Shown here piece by piece: positions 18,079-26,362 of a stretch of DNA of 64,000 bases. Numbering within the stretch: position 1 is the stretch's first letter; each line of letters opens with the position of its first letter. This DNA is from Stieleria neptunia. GTDB lineage: Bacteria > Planctomycetota > Planctomycetia > Pirellulales > Pirellulaceae. Below the pieces are notes generated by a model. That model was not told where the DNA came from. It worked only from the letters and a program-made list of their open reading frames with translations, and did not search any database. The position numbers and the translations under genes were made by a program. The stretch spans positions 2,356,001 through 2,420,000 of the forward strand of contig NZ_CP037423.1 of NCBI RefSeq assembly GCF_007754155.1, read 5' to 3'.

Positions 18079-18416
18079 ACGCCGTGCCCCGCCATCGCTT
18101 GCTGTCACTGCTGGCCGAATGCACCGGCGATGACATCTGGAGCATCGAGCATTGTCGGGCGCGGCGGATCCCGGAACACTGGATCCAGCAACTCTCCGAC
18201 GCCTATGAATCGGGGTTCCAATCCGATCATCAGACGATCTACACCGAGGCCGGTGTGACCAATCAGTACCACGGCGTCCGCGATGTGGATCTGGCGATCC
18301 GTTTGGCCGAGTCGATGGGAATCCATGTCGACACCAACGCGCTGGCCCGACTCGGTCGCGCGCGACTGGTCCAGGCGATCAAGGACGCCGTCATGAACGG
18401 TGACGAGGAACTCTGA
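18075..18416 (+). CDS. Conserved hypothetical protein coupled to the pterin dehydratase
   Basis: A 113-residue soluble protein starting MNAVPRHRLLSLLAECTGDD at an ATG inside the preceding stop. No family was recognised. It contains DAYESGFQSDHQTIYTE followed by NQYHGVRDVDLAIRLAESMG and a C-terminal helix ARLVQAIKDAVMNGDEEL; secondary structure looks mostly helical. The four-base overlap with the PCD gene suggests the two products are made in step. Confidence 0.75.
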   Translation: MNAVPRHRLLSLLAECTGDDIWSIEHCRARRIPEHWIQQLSDAYESGFQSDHQTIYTEAGVTNQYHGVRDVDLAIRLAESMGIHVDTNALARLGRARLVQAIKDAVMNGDEEL

Positions 18417-18490
18417 AGGGCATTCGCCAGCAGATCCGCTGAAGTGAATTCCCTGTCCTGCAATCCGCGACATGAACCCTGGTCCTTTTA

Positions 18491-18601
18491 GCAACGAGCG
18501 GAATATAAGTGTCGGATCTCTTGAAGTGGGATAGGCTTCCAGGCTCGTCATTTCAGTATCGACAGGCTGGAAGCCTATCCCACTTATTTCCCGCTCGTTG
18601 C
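18491..18601. repeat. Long inverted repeat (family C pair) between convergent genes
   Basis: Outer arms GCAACGAGCGG and CCGCTCGTTGC enclose AGTGGGATAGGCTTCCAG and its reverse complement CTGGAAGCCTATCCCACT, separated by about 20 bases. The hairpin ends one base before the stop of the alpha/beta hydrolase gene and lies 75 bases after the upstream gene, so it is placed as a bidirectional terminator. The same core occurs at 27892-27950, 29751-29855 and 56955-57007. Confidence 0.8.
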
Positions 18602-19525
18602 TTAGCTGATGCTTCCCCGCAGCCGAGCGCCGATCTCCGCCGCCACGTGCTGTCCGACTTCCATCCCGGTGTCGAAAATTCCGGCGAAGTGCAGGAACGC
18701 GTGAAGCATGCCGTCTTGCTGTCGGTGTTGCACGTCGACGCCGCTGGTCTGCAACCGCTGTGCGTATCGGTTGCCTTCGTCACGCAACACATCGTACTCG
18801 GCCGTGATGACCAACGCCGGGGGCAGATCCTGATGCGATTCGGCGTGACTGGGGGCCGCTTCGGGGGCGGCCGCTCGCCCGCCGAGGAACTGTTGCCAGA
18901 ACCAGCGCATGGTGTCGCGTGTCAATCCAAAACCGTCGGCAAATTCGCGGTAGGAGGGCGTTTCGAAATTCGGCTCGATCACCGGATACAGCAACACTTG
19001 CAGCGCGATCGGAAAATCCGCCCGGTCGCGCGCCTTGATCGCAACCGAGGCGGCGAGGTGGCCGCCGGCACTGTCCCCGGCGACGGCCAGACGCGACGCA
19101 TCCACGTTCAGTCGCGCCGCGTTTTCCACGACGTATTGGGTGGCCCGATAACAGTCCTCGATCGGCCCCGGAAACGGATGCTCCGGTGACAATCGGTAAT
19201 CGACCGCCACGACCGCGCAACCCGACGCGTCGGCCAGTCGACGGCAGAATGCGTCGTGTGTGTCCAGGTTGCCGAGCACCCATCCGCCGCCGTGAAAAAA
19301 CACCGTGACGGGCACCGCCGTCGCGTGATCGCTGTAGAGCCGCAGTCGCAGCCCACACGGCATCGTATGGTCGTCGATGCGAGCCAACTCGGGCGCGTCG
19401 CCACACATCTCTTCAAACGTCAAAAAGACTTCGCGTGCCTTTTCGACGCCCAGTTCTTCCCAGCTTGGACGGTCTTCTTCAGCCAGGGTATCGACAAAAG
19501 CTTTGGCTTGTGGATGCAGCGGCAT
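18602..19525 (-). CDS. Alpha/beta hydrolase, hormone-sensitive-lipase-type esterase
   Basis: A 307-residue cytoplasmic esterase of the HSL/bacterial family IV group. HGGGW (oxyanion hole) lies at residues 78-82, the nucleophile Ser152 in VAGDSAGGHLAAS, the acid in TAEYDVLRDEG and the histidine in GMLHAFLHF. The N-terminal cap helices begin MPLHPQAKAFVDTLAEEDRPSW. It hydrolyses short-chain acyl esters; the natural substrate is unknown. Length is normal and no signal peptide is seen. Confidence 0.93.
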   Translation of the reverse strand: MPLHPQAKAFVDTLAEEDRPSWEELGVEKAREVFLTFEEMCGDAPELARIDDHTMPCGLRLRLYSDHATAVPVTVFFHGGGWVLGNLDTHDAFCRRLADASGCAVVAVDYRLSPEHPFPGPIEDCYRATQYVVENAARLNVDASRLAVAGDSAGGHLAASVAIKARDRADFPIALQVLLYPVIEPNFETPSYREFADGFGLTRDTMRWFWQQFLGGRAAAPEAAPSHAESHQDLPPALVITAEYDVLRDEGNRYAQRLQTSGVDVQHRQQDGMLHAFLHFAGIFDTGMEVGQHVAAEIGARLRGSIS

Positions 19526-19569
19526 GGTTGATTTCGGCGGTCTGAAACGAGTGACAGAAGAGGGTGACG

Positions 19570-21638
19570 TTACCAGGTCTCGAGTCGCTTCCGCAGTGCG
19601 TCATACTCGCTGTCGGTTTGTCCGCCAGATTCTATCAGACCGATCCGAAACGATTGAGCACCCTTGAGCAACGGCTGAATCCCCTTGCTTCCACGGCCGA
19701 ATCCGAACACGACCATTCCGTCGGGTGATTGGAGACCTTGATCGGTGTTTCCCAGATGGGCGAACGTGTCGAGGGCATCGTCAGGCGTTCGATGAACCAG
19801 CGCCAGGACGCGTGGCGTTTGCACGTCGCCCAGGTACGCCCAACGGAATCGACCAAAGATTTTGTCGCCTGCAAAGTAGTCACGTGGCGTTCGCGTCGGC
19901 GGTGTCACGTCGGTGGCAAAGTACTGTGACTTCGGAGCCCAACGCCCCGCGATCGGGCCTTCGTACAGAAACCAGAACGGACGCTCCGGGGCATCGGTCT
20001 GAACCTGCAGATCCGCGTGTGTGGCGTGAAATGTCCATCGAAGTCGCCAGGTGCCGCTTTCGCTGGTCGTCTCGATCGTCCGCCGGTCGACTTGTGTGCT
20101 GGTCCCGCGATCCCATCCGGGATGCCCAAATCCACCTTCCTCCCCCTGAAACAACAGATTCGGCAACCCACGAAAGGACGCCGCCGCCGCGGCAGGATAT
20201 CGATCCCAGGGTTCCGTTTTGAAGGCGATCCAATCGTTGCCGTCTCGATCGATCAAACGAGACAGACCGCCGGATCGCTTGTCCAGCCAATAGGTCGCGC
20301 TGGGGGTGTCGATCACAAAATGATCGCGCTGCTGGTATCGCCCCACGTTGATCAACACCTCGGGTCTGGGCATCCGCACGGCGATCGCCGGTCCCGGCCA
20401 AAGCACCTCCAACATGTGGTGTTCCGTCTCGCTATGGATCGTGAACGTATTGGTGCCGTGCTTCAAAACACTCGGCGGAAACGACAACGTGTCATAGTCG
20501 TAGATATGATTCTTGCCGTCGACGGGCATCGAGTGGTCGTTGATGCGAATCGGTGCGTGGTGCCGGTCCCAGCCGTGCCAGGTCCGCAGGTGCAGCACGG
20601 CTTCGGTTGATGCATGGATCGGGGCCGTGTCGGGAATCGAAAACGCGCACGACTTCGTTTTTCCGGCGCGGACCCCAAAATCTTCCGGCACATCTTCGGC
20701 AGCGAAGAGCCGGACGCTGTGGTCAGGCCGATGCAACGAAAGCTGTTCGACCGGTTCGGTGACCGACCAATAACCGCGGGCATCCTGGATCCGAGCGACG
20801 AGCGAAATGCTGCCCGGTGCTTGATCCGGCACCCAAGCGGTTTGCCATTTTAGGCGATAAGGCTGTTTCCAAAGCGTCCCGACGTGATCACGAATCTCAT
20901 TGGCCTGGCCGCGAACGAGTTGGAAATGGCTTTCGTGATAGCCGCCGAACTCGCCGTCGCCATCTTCATCGTAGCCGTCGTACGACGCCAACACGTCGAT
21001 CCGTCCGACGCCCATGGCCGCCTCGGCGACCACTTCGATTTCCGGATTCTCGCCCAGCGTCTGGCCCCGTTGTGGGCTCGTGATTTGACCAGCGATCCGA
21101 TGGTTTTCGCCTTTGATGTCTCTGTCGTAATAGACCCGAACGACTATCGAATACAGCCCCCACTGTCCCCAGCCGAACCCTCCGTCTTCATCGCAATCGG
21201 CATCAAACACGTTGACACCTTCACGCAAGTCTTCGAGCGGCACCTCGACCGTCGGATTGTCTTGAAAGAACACCTGCTCGGGCCGGATGCCATCGGGCAG
21301 CCCTGTCAATTCGGGGACCGGAATCCAGGTGTTGTCGTTGAACCGGATGCGTTTGTTGACCGTGCCGCGATGTCCGCCCCAGCGATCCAACATCGCTTCG
21401 GCCCGAATCGCATGCTCAAGATCATCGATTCGGATTTCAACGCGAGAGTTGGGCAGATGGGCTTTCGCGCGTTCGAATTTCTCGACCGCCCGTTGGTCGG
21501 TGACACGCCAATCACGATCACCACCGTTGTGCGCTGCATACTCACTTACAGGTCCCCGGGCTGCGGACCGCGCCCGTCGGCGGCGGGAGCGTGAATCAGG
21601 ATCGGGATCAGGGCGACGACCCAGGCGATCGATTTCAT
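19570..21638 (-). pseudogene. Secreted protein of unknown function with an apparent -1 frameshift just after the signal peptide
   Basis: A frame from the ATG at 21638 encodes a textbook signal peptide (MKSIAWVVALIPILIHAPAADG) but stops at a TAA a few codons later. The long open frame in another register starts right there (GPVSEYAAHNGGDRDWRV) and runs about 650 residues to 19570. One extra base near the CCCGGGG run would join them, so the sequence has either a 1-base deletion, a sequencing error or a programmed shift. The body has beta-rich, carbohydrate-protein-like stretches (GRIDVLASYDGYDEDGDGEFGG; HHMLEVLWPGPAIAVRMPRP; YPAAAAASFRGLPNLLFQG) but no family I can name. If the frame is restored it would be an exported protein of about 690 residues. 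Confidence 0.7.
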
Positions 21639-21767
21639 GGGGATCTCGCGTTCGGCGGTTTTGGTAGACGCAGCGTGAATGATAGCGGATGCATTGCTCT
21701 CTGATCCTCATGGAGGATTACTGCGCCCGCGAGTCGGTCGCAAGCATCCATCGACCACGTCGACGCG

Positions 21768-23045
21768 CTAGGTCGCCTGCTGGGCAAACAACTGGTTGAT
21801 CTCATCAGCCAGGATTTTGATCCCGCGACGGAGGACGTGTTCCGAGGTGGTGAAGCTGATCCTCAGGCATTCGTTGCGGTGCGGCCAATCGTCATCCGGA
21901 AGGCCGAAGAAGAAGTAGTGGCCGGAGATCACCATGACGCCACGTTTTTTCAGCCGCTGATAAAGTTCGGCAGACGAGATCGGCAGCCCCTCTAACCACA
22001 GCCACAGGAAAAAAGCGCCTTCGCTGCGATGGATCCGATAGGGCACCGAGTCGTCGAGTGCCTCGACCAACCAATCGTGCGCATGTCGTGACCGCGTTTC
22101 ATAAAACGGACGAATCACCTCGTGGCTGATTGAGATGATTTCACCGCTGTCGATCATCGGGCGAATCATCGCTTGCCCGACGTTGTTGTTGGCCAACGAC
22201 GAGATCGCGTTCATCGATGCGATCCATTGGATCATTTCCTCGCTGGCGATCACGATCCCCGTTCGCGTCCCGGGTAGCCCCAGTTTGGAGAGACTGTAGG
22301 TCAGCACCATCGACGGCCTCCAGACCGGTGTGCTGTCGGTGAAGATCACGCCCGGAAACGGATCGCCGTAGGCGTTGTCGACGATCAGCGGAATGTCGTT
22401 TTCCTCAGCCAGTTGGGCCAAGTGTTCCAGTTCCGCATCGGAGACGACATTGGAGGAAGGGTTGGTCGGCCGAGAAAGACAGATTGCTGCGATCGAGTCG
22501 TCGATTTCCAATGCGTCAAAATCGATCGCGTACTTGAACTCGTGGTCGCCGATTTTTTCGATCAACGGATGCACGGCACGATACAGGTCGCTCGACGTCG
22601 CCAGATCGGCGTAACCGATGTACTCGGGCACGATCGGAAGCAGCACCTTGCGTTCGGTGCCATCGTCAAACTTCCCCGCCAACGCATTGAGCAACAAGAA
22701 GAACGCCGTCTGGCCACCCGCGGTGATGCAGACGTTTTCCGCGGTGATCGGCCAGCCGAATTCTCGCTCGAACAATTTGGCGACCGAATCACGAAAGCCC
22801 GCGTCGCCCCCGGGCGGTTGATAATCCCCGAGCACGCTGGCGACCCGCCGCGGATCGTCGGCCAATTCTTGGAACCGCGCCAGCCAACGCCGGTCGACCT
22901 CCGGAATGTGAGCCGGTTGACCGCCCCCAAGCATGCACAGGTTCTCGTCCCCGGAGGCCAGCGTTTCGCCCAAGTCCTGCATCAATTCGCCGATCCCCGA
23001 ATCCAGGGCCAAGCGGTTTCCGAATGTCGAAAGCGAGTGTTTCAT
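21768..23045 (-). CDS. avtA: Valine--pyruvate aminotransferase (AvtA-like), PLP-dependent
   Basis: A 425-residue fold-type I aminotransferase from the ATG at 23045 (MKHSLSTFGNRLALDSGIGELMQDLG). Family markers: LCMLGGGQPAHIPEV, QPPGGDAGFRDSVAKLFE, SRPTNPSSNVVSD, LIVDNAYGDPFPGV and the PLP lysine in TYSLSKLGLPGTRTGI. This is the AvtA pattern: transfer of an amino group between valine/alanine and 2-ketoisovalerate/pyruvate in the cytoplasm. The gene is downstream of the S23-type gene and its decayed copy, in the same direction. Confidence 0.9.
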   Translation of the reverse strand: MKHSLSTFGNRLALDSGIGELMQDLGETLASGDENLCMLGGGQPAHIPEVDRRWLARFQELADDPRRVASVLGDYQPPGGDAGFRDSVAKLFEREFGWPITAENVCITAGGQTAFFLLLNALAGKFDDGTERKVLLPIVPEYIGYADLATSSDLYRAVHPLIEKIGDHEFKYAIDFDALEIDDSIAAICLSRPTNPSSNVVSDAELEHLAQLAEENDIPLIVDNAYGDPFPGVIFTDSTPVWRPSMVLTYSLSKLGLPGTRTGIVIASEEMIQWIASMNAISSLANNNVGQAMIRPMIDSGEIISISHEVIRPFYETRSRHAHDWLVEALDDSVPYRIHRSEGAFFLWLWLEGLPISSAELYQRLKKRGVMVISGHYFFFGLPDDDWPHRNECLRISFTTSEHVLRRGIKILADEINQLFAQQAT

Positions 23046-23050
23046 AAGGT

Positions 23051-23335
23051 TCAATCAAGGTGTCGCGGCTTGTGCAAAATCTCAGATTTCAAGTCGTCAA
23101 AGGAATCCCTCTGATCCTCGGCAATGTCAATGTAATGGAGCATCTCTGTTGGCAAACCCCTGGAGATTGCTTCGGCGACGTGATTGCTGATCGAGAGCGT
23201 TGCACGCCGGATTGGGTTCGCCAAATCGCCCTTGCCACGAAATTCCGGACGCATCGTCCATTCCATGATGAACGCCGTCAATTCCGCCGCTTGTTTCCGA
23301 TCCGGCAGGGTTTCAATTCGCCTGTTTTCCGTCGC
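23051..23335 (-). pseudogene. Decayed tandem copy of the four-helix-bundle (S23/23S rRNA IVS-type) protein
   Basis: Reverse translation of this stretch gives MEWTMRPEFRGKGDLANPIR, RATLSISNHVAEA and SRGLPTEMLHYIDIAE, clearly homologous to the intact neighbour at 23379-23906. It lacks a matching start codon and has lost the segment equivalent to GEVRSMLAVMDRMN and everything after FDDLKSEI, ending early. An open frame extends 5' to 23512, but that part overlaps the neighbour out of register and is not homologous. Best read as a truncated tandem duplicate; expression unlikely. Confidence 0.75.
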
Positions 23336-23378
23336 TTCACACTCTTTGGGGCTCAAATCTGAAATTTCAAATTTGAAA

Positions 23379-23906
23379 TCATTCCATCTTGCTTTGTCGC
23401 TCCGCCGCCTCTCGCTTGAGCCTCTCTTCGAGTTCCTTCTTGTACTGATCCATCTGTTGCTGAAACGCTTTTTGTCGCTTCTTTCGCTCATACCGTTCTC
23501 GGGAATCGTCATTCAAATGCCGTGGCCCTTGGATGTCAGAATTTTGCAGGCTGTTCGCCCACCCCCGCAATTGTCGCGAGACGTTCTCGAAGTCGGATTT
23601 CAAATTTGAGATTTCAGATCTTAAATCGTCGAAGGCATTCATTCGGTCCATCACCGCTAGCATCGAACGGACTTCTCCGGCCGATCCCTTGGCGATGTAG
23701 ATGAAATGCAACAACTCCGCGGTCGTGCCACGTTCGAATCCTTCGGCGATGTTGTTGCTGATCGAGAGCGTTGCGCGCTGGATCTGATTCGCCAGATCGC
23801 CCTTGCCACGAAATTCCGGCCGCATCGTCCACTCCATCACCAATGCCGCCAAGTCAACCGCCTTGTTCCAAACCGGCAAGTCCTCAAACCGTTTGTATGA
23901 TGCCAT
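23379..23906 (-). CDS. Four-helix bundle protein (S23 / 23S rRNA intervening-sequence family)
   Basis: A 175-residue protein starting MASYKRFEDLPVWNKAVDLA, the classic opening of the S23 four-helix family. RATLSISNNIAEGFERG, ELLHFIYIAKGSAGEV and FDDLRSEISNLKSDF follow. The C-terminal about 55 residues are a charged coiled-coil-like extension (ERKKRQKAFQQQMDQYKKEL) beyond the usual roughly 120-residue domain. The family is often encoded within 23S rRNA intervening sequences, but here no rRNA is nearby. Function is unknown; the fold is shared with Avd of diversity-generating retroelements, but no reverse transcriptase is present. A 12-fold heptamer repeat lies 20 bases upstream of the start. 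Confidence 0.85.
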   Translation of the reverse strand: MASYKRFEDLPVWNKAVDLAALVMEWTMRPEFRGKGDLANQIQRATLSISNNIAEGFERGTTAELLHFIYIAKGSAGEVRSMLAVMDRMNAFDDLRSEISNLKSDFENVSRQLRGWANSLQNSDIQGPRHLNDDSRERYERKKRQKAFQQQMDQYKKELEERLKREAAERQSKME

Positions 23907-23926
23907 GACTCAATTTTTCATTGATC

Positions 23927-24031
23927 TAAAATCTAAAATCTAAAATCTAAAATCTAAAATCTAAAATCTAAAATCTAAAATCTAAAATCTAAAATCTAAA
24001 ATCTAAAATCTGAAACCTGAAACCTGAAACC
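23927..24031. repeat. Heptanucleotide tandem array (TAAAATC x12, then TGAAACC x3)
   Basis: Twelve perfect copies of TAAAATC (23927-24010) continue in the same 7-base register as three copies of TGAAACC (24011-24031). On the minus strand the array lies between the M50-like gene and the S23-type gene, ending about 20 bases before the latter's ATG. Copy-number change would alter the promoter or leader length of that gene, as in phase-variable microsatellites. Much of it is A/T, unlike the surrounding DNA. Confidence 0.95.
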
Positions 24032-24076
24032 CATCCTCGCTCCCCGCCAACGCCGCGGCCGACACGATCCCTCGAT

Positions 24077-24538
24077 TCAATCCGCTTTCAAGCCCCGCAC
24101 ACAGTCTTTGCGAAACCGCAGGTATCCGATCGAAATCGTCAGCAAGCAATAAACGGCGATCGTTGCCGGGTGGGCGCCGGCGTCGAGCAGTCGGGGTGTG
24201 TCGAGGAAGCGGTCGCCGGAGAGCCAGGCGAGTGCGAGATAGATGCCGTTGGCCAACAGGCAGAAGTCGGCGACCAGCCACGCCGATGGACGGCGAATCA
24301 GAGCCGCGATCGCCAGCGGGAACAGCACCCCCAAGAGCGGGCCGCACCAAAGCGTGACCAAGGGATGCGGATCGGGACCGTGCAAACTGTAGGGCATCCG
24401 CCACGGCGCCAGGTCCGCATCGACCAGCGTCGCGCCGCTCGCCCAGCCGCCGATCAGATGCCCCAGCTCGTGCGTGAATGTCATCACGATCCAAGAGAGC
24501 AGCAACAGCGCGACAAAGACGACGACGCGACTGCGCAT
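24077..24538 (-). CDS. Small integral-membrane protein with HELGH motif (M50-like)
   Basis: About 153 residues from the ATG at 24538 (MRSRVVVFVALLLLSWIVMTF). The first membrane helix is followed at once by THELGHLIGGWASGA, the HExxH zinc motif of site-2-type (M50) proteases, and four more hydrophobic segments (LVTLWCGPLLGVLFPLAIAAL; AIYCLL-like end). It is shorter than typical M50 proteases, and a clear DG motif for the third zinc ligand was not found, so proteolytic activity is uncertain. It follows the STN-domain protein gene by 30 bases in the same direction. Confidence 0.78.
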   Translation of the reverse strand: MRSRVVVFVALLLLSWIVMTFTHELGHLIGGWASGATLVDADLAPWRMPYSLHGPDPHPLVTLWCGPLLGVLFPLAIAALIRRPSAWLVADFCLLANGIYLALAWLSGDRFLDTPRLLDAGAHPATIAVYCLLTISIGYLRFRKDCVRGLKAD

Positions 24539-24568
24539 CAATCGTGGCACAGTTGGACGACGCAACGA

Positions 24569-25342
24569 TTACTTGCCGTATTTTTCGATCAGCATCGTCA
24601 GAAACTTTTCCGCCCGGTGCTGGACATCGCTGGTCGTGGAAATCACCAGAACATGATCGATCGCCATCGCCGTGGACGGACCGCCGAGGGATTCCCAAAT
24701 GTCGGGAACGACGGTGGCGGTCATGACCTTGATCACTTGGTCTGCTTTGGCCGCCAGATTGTCCGGCAACACATACATCGCCAGAATCAGGTTGTCTTCT
24801 GCCGCTTCGACGGTCGTGATTTGCATCACTTCGTCCTTGATCAGGTACGTCAATTCCAAATCACGCAGCGTTAACCGCAGCGCCGCTCGGAGCGTCACGT
24901 TCTTGAGATCGATGGTGACGCCCACCTCGTCATCCAGACCGATTTCTTCCAGCGCCCGTAGGTCGATCACGATCGGGATGTTGTGCTGCGCCGAGAGCGT
25001 CTGCATTGCTTCCTGCAGTGGCGTTTGGATGAACGTGATCGAGGTTTCATCGTTCAACACCGCGTTGATCCGCTGCTCCGCTTCGTTGTGCATCCGCGCC
25101 TGGGGCGGCTGGGGTTTACGGCCCTCGGCCAGCGCCTGTTTGGCTTTCTGTAGCACGGCGGCGCGAACACTCTTGGGCGGTGCCGTTTTCTGCGGCTTTG
25201 CCGGTCGGGTCGCAGGCTGTGGTGCAAACGGATCTGCCGGCTGGCCCGATGAGGCGCCAAACGGATCCGCCGTCTGAGACCACGCGATCGAACTTGAGAA
25301 AACAAACAACAACGCCGCCAACGTCGCCGGAAGAACACGCAT
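24569..25342 (-). CDS. Exported protein with a secretin/TonB short N-terminal (STN)-like domain
   Basis: A 257-residue protein from the ATG at 25342 with signal peptide MRVLPATLAALLFVFSSSIAWSQ. A Pro/Ala/Lys-rich linker with two DPF repeats follows, then a C-terminal region (about 130-257) with ITFIQTPLQEAMQTLSAQ and VTIDLKNVTLRAALRLTLRD, typical of the STN-like beta-alpha domains common in planctomycete envelope proteins. The domain alone suggests protein-protein contacts at the envelope; function unknown. It is the first of two genes with the M50-like protein. Confidence 0.75.
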   Translation of the reverse strand: MRVLPATLAALLFVFSSSIAWSQTADPFGASSGQPADPFAPQPATRPAKPQKTAPPKSVRAAVLQKAKQALAEGRKPQPPQARMHNEAEQRINAVLNDETSITFIQTPLQEAMQTLSAQHNIPIVIDLRALEEIGLDDEVGVTIDLKNVTLRAALRLTLRDLELTYLIKDEVMQITTVEAAEDNLILAMYVLPDNLAAKADQVIKVMTATVVPDIWESLGGPSTAMAIDHVLVISTTSDVQHRAEKFLTMLIEKYGK

Positions 25343-25665
25343 CAAAACACCTTTTAAAACGAGAAGGGAGCCAGAAGGGGCGGGGAATCCCCAGAGGGAA
25401 TCCTCCCACGACGTCAACTCAGATGCAAGGAAAAACTTTGTCGGCCGGTTGTCGTCGGCTTGATGGACGAATGTTGTTGACACGCTCTTCTGTCAGGCCA
25501 AAGCTGGCTATCATAAGGCGAGGCGATTCCAAAGCATTTGCGAGGCGTCTGTTTCGATGGGTGGGGGCGGCATCTGACAGCTTGGATTGCCCGGTCATCG
25601 CAAGCTGGAAGCTTGCGCCACCTTGATACCCACCCCCTCGCGATTCAGCCTCGAGTCAAACGCCC
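25343..25665. other. Intergenic gap containing a family D palindrome
   Basis: About 320 bases between divergent genes. It must contain promoters for the STN-like gene (minus) and the fetA-like gene (plus). At 25597-25625 a family D unit is seen: CGCAAGCTGGAAGCTTGCG, a perfect palindrome. No other coding or RNA signal recognised. Confidence 0.5.
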
Positions 25666-26349
25666 GTGACCCCCGACGTCCTGCTACGAGCCGAAAACCT
25701 GACGCGGCACATCGCCGGCAAAACGTTGCTCGATGACATCACGTTGGATCTGGTTGCCGGGGCGCGTCTCGGGCTGGTCGGCCCGACCGGCAGCGGAAAG
25801 TCGTTGTTGCTGCGAAGTTTGGCGTTGTTGGAACCGGTCGACTCGGGCAATCTGCTTTGGCAGCGGGCAGCGGTGACGAACGATCAGGCGACGATCTATC
25901 GCAGCCAGGTCATCTACGTGCACCAACGCGCCGCTGCCTTCGAAGGAACGGTGGAAACCATCTTGCGTCAGCCGTTTCAGTTGAAATCCCATCGTGACCG
26001 TCGCTTTGATCGTGACTGGATCGTCGATCAATTGGCAACGGTCGCCCGCGACGCAGCGTTCCTGGACCAGCATCACGAGCAGCTCTCCGGCGGCGAATCG
26101 CAACTCGTCGCCTTGTTGCGCGCGATTCAATTGTCGCCCCGCGTGTTGTTGCTGGACGAACCCACCTCGGCGCTGGATCGGCAATCGGCGCGACACGTCG
26201 AATCGATCGTGATGCGTTGGTATGGCGACGCACCCGACCGGCGGGCCTACATTTGGGTCTCGCATGATCCCAGTCAGGCTGATCGCGTTTGCGATTCCTT
26301 GATCACCATGCACTCCGGCCAAATCCAAAGCCGTCAAACGACCACGTGA
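25666..26349 (+). CDS. fetA: ABC transporter ATP-binding protein, FetA-like (iron export)
   Basis: A 227-residue ATPase starting at GTG 25666 (no ATG fits the domain start). Walker A GPTGSGKS at residues 39-46, signature LSGGESQ, Walker B VLLLDEPTSALD and switch histidine VSHDPS are all present. The next gene, 13 bases downstream, encodes a UPF0014/FetB permease, and the pair matches the FetAB iron exporter that protects against iron and oxidative stress. The ATPase works at the cytoplasmic face of the inner membrane. Confidence 0.9.
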   Translation: MTPDVLLRAENLTRHIAGKTLLDDITLDLVAGARLGLVGPTGSGKSLLLRSLALLEPVDSGNLLWQRAAVTNDQATIYRSQVIYVHQRAAAFEGTVETILRQPFQLKSHRDRRFDRDWIVDQLATVARDAAFLDQHHEQLSGGESQLVALLRAIQLSPRVLLLDEPTSALDRQSARHVESIVMRWYGDAPDRRAYIWVSHDPSQADRVCDSLITMHSGQIQSRQTTT

Positions 26350-26362
26350 CCCAAAACCTTTT

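Noticed and set aside
23051..23512. Full-length 153-codon reading of the S23-like copy
   Set aside because: Only the first-third equivalent is homologous; the N-terminal part is out-of-register sequence, so it is listed as a decayed copy.
23379..23906. Diversity-generating retroelement (Avd-like four-helix protein)
   Set aside because: The fold matches but no reverse transcriptase, template or variable repeat is nearby; S23 family fits better.
23927..24031. CRISPR-like array
   Set aside because: Units are 7 bases and contiguous with no spacers; it is a microsatellite.
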